Assembly: GCF_964355755.1 (NCBI RefSeq)
Contig: NC_092670.1
Coordinates: forward strand, 6,227,001 to 6,291,000
Direction of reading: 5' to 3'
Length of the DNA: 64,000 nt
From: Antedon mediterranea
Lineage: Eukaryota; Echinodermata; Crinoidea; Comatulida; Antedonidae
Positions 60,401 through 64,000 of this stretch are shown here, one piece after another. The notes below the pieces were generated by a model that saw nothing but the letters and a program-made list of their open reading frames with translations, had not been told where the DNA came from and ran no database searches. Positions within the stretch are counted from its first letter, which is position 1. Every line of letters starts with the position of its first letter. A program made the translations under genes and the position numbers.

Positions 60401-60876
60401 AATGTTTTGTAGAAGAAAAATACTACAACATAATTTCAAAATAATAAGTATAAAATGTTAATAAAAATAGTAAAGTATACAGTAGTTTTTTTTTTTTTAT
60501 AGTAATAACAAAAATAGATCATTATAATAATCATTATTTTAGTACAGTATTATTACTGTGTGATTCAAATATAAACAAAATTAGCAAATGTGCTCTGTTC
60601 TATGTGATGAGTTAATCACATCCAGTCATTAAATCACACTCACTAAGTCATTAAATCACACCTTAGTATTAAAAAAATGATGAAATACTTACGGTGTTCT
60701 TAAAATCATTCTCATCATTGCGTCCGGTCCCATCTGAACCAGCATTAATAGAACTTCTTGAAATTCCTCATCAGCTTCTCGTTTATCTTCAGTTGTTGGG
60801 ATCGTACTATTGCCTTCGTCGTCCTCTCTGAAACGGTAGAAAAGTTCCCTATCACGGAATGGATGCTCCCAACAAA
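36406..60876 (-). CDS. RAPGEF4: Epac-type cAMP-regulated Rap guanine nucleotide exchange factor, 3' 14 exons (partial)
   Basis: Exons in transcript order: 60876-60693, 48941-48796, 46953-46617, 46328-46141, 45888-45761, 45353-45134, 44862-44716, 44516-44419, 44086-43961, 43492-43314, 42956-42866, 38468-38265, 37313-37204, 36475-36406. All junction phases agree and give 741 residues to a TAG. Family role: cAMP binding releases autoinhibition, and the CDC25 domain exchanges GDP for GTP on Rap1/Rap2. Counting from the first full codon seen: DEP end 1-30; cyclic-nucleotide-binding domain about 75-200 with [20 protein letters not shown] about 225-330; Ras-associating fold about 390-485; CDC25 homology about 500-719 with [32 protein letters not shown] and [12 protein letters not shown]-terminal [19 protein letters not shown]. 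The phosphate-binding cassette has Lys149 where PKA has Glu, the Epac2 state (Epac1 has Gln), and keeps Arg158. The 5' exons (DEP start, any first cAMP domain) lie beyond 64000. A single invertebrate Epac could be co-orthologous to RAPGEF3 and RAPGEF4, so the symbol is provisional. Confidence 0.95.
37204..37313 (-). CDS. RAPGEF4: Epac exon (end of CDC25 domain)
   Basis: Acceptor GTTTTTCAG; reads [20 protein letters not shown] then [17 protein letters not shown]. The MIA.T.R.I.YCRS.PF block aligns with Epac2; the stretch after it is variable. Donor AG|GTTATT, phase 2. Confidence 0.93.
37909..38028. mobile_element. left half of the AGATGTATTGTCCCCC-type MITE
   Basis: TTAAAATGTATTGTCCCCCA followed by AAACATGAAAAAATTAAGAT, CATTTTGTAGTTTTAAT and GTTAATCACTTCTGTAGAAA match the left half of 50862-51195. 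The right half is missing. It lies in the Epac intron between the 37204-37313 and 38265-38468 exons. Confidence 0.65.
38265..38468 (-). CDS. RAPGEF4: Epac exon (catalytic hairpin region of CDC25 domain)
   Basis: Acceptor TTCACTGTAG; reads [40 protein letters not shown] and [18 protein letters not shown]. The DPSRNHR.YR and P.IPF.PLL.KD.TF.HEGN motifs form the Rap-contacting helical hairpin. Donor ATG|GTAATA, phase 0. Confidence 0.97.
39285..39321. repeat. perfect 13-bp-arm palindrome around CGCTTCGCT
   Basis: CTAGATGGTACGC, an 11-base loop TCGCTTCGCTC, then GCGTACCATCTAG. It is GC-rich in an AT-rich intron. No terminator or RNA role can be assigned. Confidence 0.8.
39806..40600. repeat. diverged direct repeat pair (39806-39893 and 40505-40595)
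   Basis: Both copies share CCTATT.GGGG..AAATC, AATTCG.TTTAATCGTCAATAA, and TAACTCAA.TTAATTAGTA in the same order. They sit within one Epac intron. Confidence 0.5.
41552..42056. mobile_element. TA-flanked MITE, ~505 bp
   Basis: The left end GGGAGGTTTCGCAACCTTAC then GAATACGATAATGAAAACGG and the reverse complement of the right end (GAGAGGTTTCGCAATCTTAC, GAATACGATAACGAAAACGG) match for about 45 bases. A TA dinucleotide lies outside each end (41550-41551, 42057-42058), consistent with Tc1/mariner-type insertion. No transposase frame. Confidence 0.75.
42091..42683. mobile_element. interspersed element bounded by CCTCCGCC / GGCGGAGG with an internal tRNA-like segment
   Basis: It starts CCTCCGCCAAGGAGGTTACG and ends GGCGGAGGTTTGTACTCTCG then AGTACCCTCTAG. 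Between them are a TG-rich microsatellite (42129-42166), two copies of a CCACAGTTTTTATCC..AATTCTCACCAAA block about 120 bp apart, GGTCATAGGTCAAGGTCAC, an A-rich tract, and a minus-strand tRNA-like stretch (42475-42540) with B box GGTTCAAGTCC. From memory, this opening and ending are those of a repeat widespread in marine invertebrates. Its class is not known to me. Confidence 0.55.
42866..42956 (-). CDS. RAPGEF4: Epac exon (CDC25 homology domain)
   Basis: 91 bp. Acceptor TTTCCAG; reads [20 protein letters not shown] then [27 protein letters not shown] is one of the best conserved exchange-factor blocks. Donor GAG|GTAATT, phase 0. It has no long open frame of its own and was found by translating the segment between neighbouring exons. 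Confidence 0.96.
43314..43492 (-). CDS. RAPGEF4: Epac exon (CDC25 homology domain)
   Basis: Acceptor TTTTCAG; reads [40 protein letters not shown] and [25 protein letters not shown] is a core exchange-factor motif. Donor TA|GTAAGT, phase 2; the apparent stop at the end of the open frame is intronic. Confidence 0.97.
43680..43830 (+). mobile_element. possible short LINE relic
   Basis: One frame gives [15 protein letters not shown], resembling the LL..FK.L.G.APSY block near the end of CR1/L2 ORF2, but the similarity fades quickly. Confidence 0.2.
43961..44086 (-). CDS. RAPGEF4: Epac exon (entry to CDC25 homology domain)
   Basis: Acceptor AAATGTAG; reads [40 protein letters not shown] and HE. 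PEQ.GP and [20 protein letters not shown] match Epac. Donor GAG|GTAATA, phase 0. Confidence 0.96.
44419..44516 (-). CDS. RAPGEF4: Epac exon (Ras-associating domain, second part)
   Basis: Acceptor CTCTTTCAG; reads [20 protein letters not shown] then [13 protein letters not shown]. It corresponds to vertebrate E.V.LK..D..V...L..NGRLF. Donor CTG|GTGAGT, phase 0. Confidence 0.92.
44716..44862 (-). CDS. RAPGEF4: Epac exon (Ras-associating domain, first part)
   Basis: Acceptor CCATCTAG; reads [20 protein letters not shown], then [34 protein letters not shown] is diagnostic for the Epac RA domain. Donor G|GTTTGT, phase 1. Confidence 0.95.
45010..45090 (-). repeat. tRNA-like SINE remnant
   Basis: On the minus strand, GGGGCAATGGCTAAAGGG (A-box-like) is followed after about 30 bases by GGGTTTGAGACC (B-box-like). 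It lies between two Epac exons. Too decayed to assign. Confidence 0.3.
45134..45353 (-). CDS. RAPGEF4: Epac exon (REM end and variable linker)
   Basis: Acceptor TTCTTACAG; reads [20 protein letters not shown] and [20 protein letters not shown], followed by a basic, His-rich segment that does not align well with vertebrates, ending IKASHE. Donor A|GTGGGT (phase 1) gives [12 protein letters not shown] across the junction, matching the Ras-associating domain entry. Confidence 0.88.
45761..45888 (-). CDS. RAPGEF4: Epac exon (REM domain, second part)
   Basis: Acceptor GGTGTTAG; reads [40 protein letters not shown] and LE. TEQEK.DY..NNK.RV..LV.W matches Epac2. Donor GAG|GTTTTC is weak but keeps phase 0 with the next exon. 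Confidence 0.9.
46141..46328 (-). CDS. RAPGEF4: Epac exon (REM domain, first part)
   Basis: Acceptor CTTTTTCAG; reads [20 protein letters not shown], then [20 protein letters not shown] and [21 protein letters not shown] and F..TH.VFMP..QLCP are REM-domain hallmarks. Donor ATAA|GTATTT, chosen because only it restores phase 1 and joins to TEQEK in the next exon. Confidence 0.9.
46617..46953 (-). CDS. RAPGEF4: Epac exon (core of cAMP-binding domain with phosphate-binding cassette)
   Basis: 337 bp, the largest exon. Acceptor TTTTACAG; reads [60 protein letters not shown] and a diverged K-rich linker. Lys149 (AAG at 46837-46835) sits in the cassette and Arg158 is kept. Donor CAA|GTATGA, phase 2. 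Confidence 0.97.
47104..47440. repeat. ~335-bp A/G-rich tract with internal duplication
   Basis: The plus strand is almost entirely A and G with scattered T. TAAAAAGAAGATAAAAA occurs in two similar blocks about 130 bp apart. Long open frames read as Phe/Leu/Ser-rich peptides on the minus strand are low-complexity artefacts. It lies in the Epac intron between the cAMP-domain exons. Confidence 0.8.
48796..48941 (-). CDS. RAPGEF4: Epac exon (start of cAMP-binding domain)
   Basis: Acceptor GTCTTGCAG; reads [40 protein letters not shown] and SHQNAGTV, donor [33 protein letters not shown] is characteristic of Epac. Phase 1 at the donor. Confidence 0.96.
49035..49323. mobile_element. TTAA-flanked MITE, ~289 bp
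   Basis: TTAA at 49035-49038 and 49320-49323. The left end AGAGTAGTTCTGG..TTGCAACAACATTGATA and the reverse complement of the right end AGGGTAATTCCTGG..TTGCAACAACATTGATA pair imperfectly. Different family from 50862-51195. Confidence 0.65.
49800..49925 (-). repeat. tRNA-like SINE remnant
   Basis: On the minus strand GTGGTTCAGTGGTTTAAACA is A-box-like and GGGTTCCAATCTC is B-box-like, followed by CAACCCAGGGCCCCATGAT. The order suits a tRNA-derived SINE. An overlapping 127-codon frame is not a gene. Confidence 0.35.
50862..51195. mobile_element. intact AGATGTATTGTCCCCC-type MITE, 334 bp, TTAA target
   Basis: TTAA at 50858-50861 and 51196-51199 bracket perfect 16-base inverted ends AGATGTATTGTCCCCC / GGGGGACAATACATCT. 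No coding capacity. Partial copies are at 23145-23262, 26461-26555 and 37909-38028. The TTAA target suggests mobilisation by a piggyBac-type transposase. Confidence 0.8.
53735..53870. repeat. 32-bp tandem repeat, about 4.3 copies
   Basis: GCTACCATGTCCTTCCACTT starts at 53735, 53767, 53799 and 53831, with a fifth start at 53863: an exact 32-bp period. Copies differ by one to four substitutions. Confidence 0.95.
55910..56960. repeat. tandem array, ~94-bp unit (up to ~107 bp), about 11 copies
   Basis: AAAGATACTGG or a close variant recurs at about 55926, 56004, 56101, 56207, 56314, 56409, 56503, 56597, 56691, 56785 and 56893. Units also share GGTTCTATAGCTAG and AATAGTGGCACTATTTA. Copies from 56409 to 56785 are nearly identical at a 94-bp period; edge copies are longer and diverged, the usual pattern of homogenisation in the centre. 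Confidence 0.93.
57230..57310. repeat. fragment shared with the repeat near 63960
   Basis: CGGCGCTCATTCGTCTGTCC here and CAGACGAATGAGCGC at about 63940-63955 are reverse complements, so the two belong to one dispersed family in opposite orientations. Confidence 0.35.
58303..58456. mobile_element. CTGTCTACACTAT-type MITE, ~154 bp, diverged
   Basis: AAAGCTCTGTGTATACTATC at the left and TAAAGTTTGATAGTTAGTGT followed by GGACAAAGCTC at the right, with GATGACATCATCGTG and ATATATGGGCACATCA inside. Same family as 25508-25641 and 34346-34488. Confidence 0.7.
59880..60002 (+). mobile_element. retroelement 3' tail with TTGAC microsatellite
   Basis: GTTGGATATTGTGCTCCGCC precedes an AT-rich stretch ending CTTGACTTGACTTGA. 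The short pentamer tail is like those of CR1/L2-type LINEs. No coding part is present. Confidence 0.35.
60693..60876 (-). CDS. RAPGEF4: Epac exon (end of DEP domain and linker)
   Basis: Minus strand: acceptor CTTTACAG, reading [20 protein letters not shown], then [20 protein letters not shown] and [13 protein letters not shown], donor CACC|GTAAGT. F..FYRF closes the DEP fold; EE..MGPDA.MRMILR is the Epac linker into the cAMP domain. First two bases complete a codon from the unseen upstream exon. Confidence 0.93.
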
Positions 60877-61397
60877 CTGTAAAGAAAATAATAGTTATAT
60901 TGCTAAAAATAGCTTTCCAATTTACATAATATTATACAACATTCAACTTTAATTTCAATTTTAACATAAAAAACACATTATGGATTAATGTTTAATGTAA
61001 GAATGTAACTTATATAAATGGATTTGAAATTTCAGACTCTGACCAATCTCAAAATAATTTAACAATTTTATTGAATACGTATTGAAATTCAATACAAGTA
61101 GGAATAAAAATAGAAAACATTGAAAATATTTGATTTTATATCTTATTCTACTTTAAAAAAATGTATTTATGTGATACAGAAATATATGTGTCAGCCTTTA
61201 ATAAGTTACAAAAGTAAGGCACACTAAAGTTTCTCAAAAGGTATTCTACGTAAAGTTATAACACATATTATAATGCACCTGAATATATACTTTTACAGTG
61301 GAAACATAAGTGGATCATTTTGATTTATTAATATTTGCATATCACAATACATGTGTTACGGTCCGCTGAGACATACAAAACAATGACATATTAAATA

Positions 61398-61700
61398 TAT
61401 TACGGACTTGTCTAGAATATTAGTACTCCTATAATATAACAGTAATAACTATTATAGGAGATACAATATTTTACGAACTGACTAGATTATTAGGTACCCC
61501 GGGATCGATCGTACCCCCTATAATATAACAGATACAATATATTACGGACTGTCTAGAATATTAGGTACCCCGGGACAGATCGCACCCCCTATAATATAAC
61601 AGTAATAACTATCAATCATAAGAGATACAATATATTACGGACTGTCTAGAATATTAGGTACCCCGTGACAGATGGCACCCCTATATAATAACAGTAATAC
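61398..61700. repeat. irregular tandem repeat (71- or 93-bp unit), about 4 copies
   Basis: TAGGTACCCCG occurs at 61491, 61562 and 61655 with a diverged first unit near 61420. Each is followed by CCTATAATATAACA and preceded by ACGGACTGTCTAGAATAT or a close variant. Units differ by presence of a ~22-bp AGTAATAACTAT-type segment. Confidence 0.85.
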
Positions 61701-63719
61701 AATATATTCTGGTAAAAGTTTGATCACACACACTCTGCTTTCTATAGACATTTTGAAAAATGTTGTTTGACATGAGGCTTTTTGTATGTATACAACCAAC
61801 GTCGGATTATGAATCCATGAGTTGAAAGTTTCACACTCATGCTGTCAATGATAAATTGCAAATTTCATCCATCCATCACCCTATATTTTTTGCCTTAATG
61901 TTTCTCTACAAGTTTATCAAAACATTTTTATTAGAAATGAACTATCATTTTTTAGTTCTTCTCATCATACACATCACCATATTTATTAATAAACATCACT
62001 GATTCAGTTGTCACAAAATATAATTTCATTTGAATTGCCTCAATCATAATTTAATAGTAGATATTTTTATAATGAATTACGTTAGTTTTCTAATGATATT
62101 TCATATTATTTTAGTCTAAAAAATAAGAAAGTTTTATGAATGAACATTATGATTACTAAATTATTGCTTGATGCCATTGCCACAATCATTTTATCTGTGT
62201 ATGGTTCAATGGTAATATTTAATTAAGATACAAAAAAAAAAGTTTTGTATACAGGTACACTTGGTTGGTAAAATGTTTATACTCTATTTATGTTCGTAAT
62301 CCCCAGTTGTATTTTTGTCTGCTCATGCATTATGAATTTGAAATGAGTTTATTAAGATACTATTTTTATTATTATTCAATATTAGTTTATAGTTAAAATT
62401 AAAAAAAAAAAATTTTTGAAATTGTGTAATGACAACTATGCTAACATTTTTATATAGCATTATTGTTAATGTGATAAAATTGTATACCATTATGCATAAT
62501 TATCAACAGATAGTTTAACGATAAATCAAATCATTACCCTGCAGACACTTCCAACTTTTAAAAAACAAAATGTCATAATTTGCTCAAGTTAGCCTTTCTT
62601 ATTATTATTATTTCTCATCACACATAATTCTTCAGTGTTTTTATACTTCTCATCAGCGTGCTAAAATGTGTGTATAAAGTGCAAGTATAAAAATATTTTT
62701 TTTAAAAAACAAAACCACAAATTTTTGCTTTGATAATATTATCTCAAGTTATTCTTTTTATTGATTTCATTTCATTCATGTCATTTTCTTTATTTTTCAT
62801 TTCTTTCATTTTCTTAATTTTTCATTTCTTTCATTTTCTTTTATATAAGACAACAGCAACCAGAGAGCATGAGTGAAAAAACAAAAAGAATCAAGAATTG
62901 TGAAATATAACCTTTAGCTAGGGAATAAAACATCATTGAAAGTAATTGTAATTTTTTTTTAAATAAATTACTCACTAGTTAAATAATAATCTGTTTATTT
63001 ATATATGCTTCATGGTCCAATTTAAAAAAAACAAGATTAATAATAATAATATGATAAAATTCACAATAATCATCTCATCATCTTTCATTTTTTGGCTTTT
63101 GACGTTGTTTTTAAATGAATAGTGTTCTTTTACACAATTTGGCCATCTGGTAATTATTATATTATTATTTTTAAAATAAAGAGAATATACATTCTTTGTC
63201 ATCTTTTATATCTCACATATCACATATGTCTTTATCATTTCTCCTTTAATCAATTTGATGAATGACCTGACACCTAATATTTTTGTAATAAACGAAATAT
63301 ACATTCATCATAATCATCAAAGAAGATTTATCATTGCATTACTATATTACTTTGAGTTATGATTATGTTGTCACTGCCAGTTATATGCATATAAATAGCC
63401 AACGTTAAGATGATGAATGAGCTTTACTGGGCTAATTAAGGGCCTGTCAGTATACAGAGTTTTGTATCGTACGCAGCAACGCATAACCCACGCATAACTC
63501 TCTAAAGTATGAAGTACTAGGAAAAGTATAAGTCACCTCTTACAATACTGAACTTTCGTTCGTTATGAAAAGCTCAAGGTACAACGCTTATGATAAGAAA
63601 ATATATAAAAACTGTACAAACAAATCTACAGGTCACTGATACACATTTAATACACAAAACATACATCACTAGATACAACAATGTTGTGTTTCCTTCCAAG
63701 AGATTGTCCTATACATTGT

Positions 63720-63960
63720 ATATAAAGTGAGTGAGTAATCCATCCATCTATCAGCAAGGGTTAAAGGCTCACTCGTTCCATGGTTCTGGTGGTATAACCA
63801 GTCTTCTCAGAGGATAAGGTCTATAAACCGTAGATCCAGTGTACACAAATGCTTGTGTGCACTTAAAGAACCTGTACATCTTTAAAAAAACGAGTAAAGG
63901 GTTACTCCGGTGTACTGTACTAGGTCACACGTCCACTGTCAGACGAATGAGCGCTAGAAT
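63720..63960. repeat. interspersed repeat at the right edge
   Basis: It contains GTGCACTTAAAGAACCTGTA, ACGAGTAAAGGGTTACTCCG and CAGACGAATGAGCGC. The style (TGCAC..TTAAAGAACC..GGGTTACTCCGG) resembles a dispersed repeat found in marine invertebrates. The class is not assigned. Confidence 0.35.
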
Positions 63961-64000
63961 TGGCAGCACTGAGATGATGTATTATGTAGTTGAAAAGTGT

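Larger units (their letters stand above)
48942..60692 (-). other. RAPGEF4: 11.8-kb Epac intron
   Basis: It contains the MITEs at 49035, 50862 and 58303, tandem arrays at 53735 and 55910, and a LINE tail near 59880, each listed separately. I found no additional Epac exon; the flanking exons join in frame without one. Confidence 0.7.
60877..64000 (-). other. RAPGEF4: 3' part of the next upstream Epac intron
   Basis: AT-rich. Apart from the tandem repeat at 61398 and the interspersed repeat at 63720, I see no exon. The upstream DEP-domain exon, expected to encode the VDWM-type segment, is not in the window. Confidence 0.6.

Noticed and set aside
60758-60952. Plus-strand 64-codon frame
   Set aside because: It overlaps the Epac DEP exon in antisense; the minus-strand reading is conserved protein.
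61485-61580. GGTACCCCGGGATCGATC-type string resembling a cloning-vector polylinker
   Set aside because: It recurs three times with natural divergence in a tandem repeat and has no other vector sequence around it.

Overview
This is an AT-rich, intron-rich animal nuclear sequence. Coding exons are small (62-411 bp), introns reach 11.8 kb, and every coding junction has GT..AG ends. Both host genes are metazoan and AGGCCTA-type words recur. A marine invertebrate, possibly an echinoderm, is my best guess from texture alone; the sequence does not prove it. Only two host genes can be supported, and they are convergent (tail to tail) with about 5.8 kb between their stop codons. Everything else recognisable is transposon- or repeat-derived. 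|| Plus strand, 7.0-30.6 kb: a nearly complete SLC23-type (nucleobase-ascorbate transporter, NAT) membrane carrier gene. It has 12 coding exons that splice in frame to about 595 residues. The NAT signature reads [10 protein letters not shown], and the usual Gln-His pair of the first membrane segment is Gln-Gln. || Minus strand, 60.9-36.4 kb: the C-terminal 741 residues (14 exons) of an Epac-type cAMP-regulated Rap exchange factor (RAPGEF3/4 family). In order these are the end of the DEP domain, the high-affinity cyclic-nucleotide-binding domain, REM, the Ras-associating domain and the CDC25 homology domain, then the stop. The 5' exons lie beyond the right edge. || Region by region. 1-7 kb is repeat-dominated: a tRNA-headed SINE, a 97-bp tandem array, a palindromic family with a histone-like stem-loop, and an 803-bp MITE at 3821-4623 carrying about 20 copies of TTGCGCAA. 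7-30.6 kb holds the SLC23 exons and introns. The 6.5-kb intron before the largest exon holds a nest of elements: two ~600-bp inverted arms (18.70-19.29 and 23.75-24.37 kb) enclosing a decayed RTE-like LINE (plus strand). That LINE is split by a 5'-truncated CR1/L2-like LINE (minus strand) with an 870-codon open frame. 30.6-36.4 kb is intergenic with a MITE and a degenerate repeat. 36.4-48.9 kb holds 13 Epac exons. 48.9-60.7 kb is one Epac intron with TTAA-flanked MITEs and a ~94-bp tandem array. 60.9-64 kb is the start of the next upstream intron. || The two host genes have no evident functional link. The most noteworthy material is the repeat biology: several short inverted-repeat families flanked by TTAA, one of which appears to supply the sequence just upstream of an SLC23 splice acceptor, and two elements packed with motifs that resemble transcription-factor sites (C/EBP-like palindromes; DR1 nuclear-receptor-like repeats).
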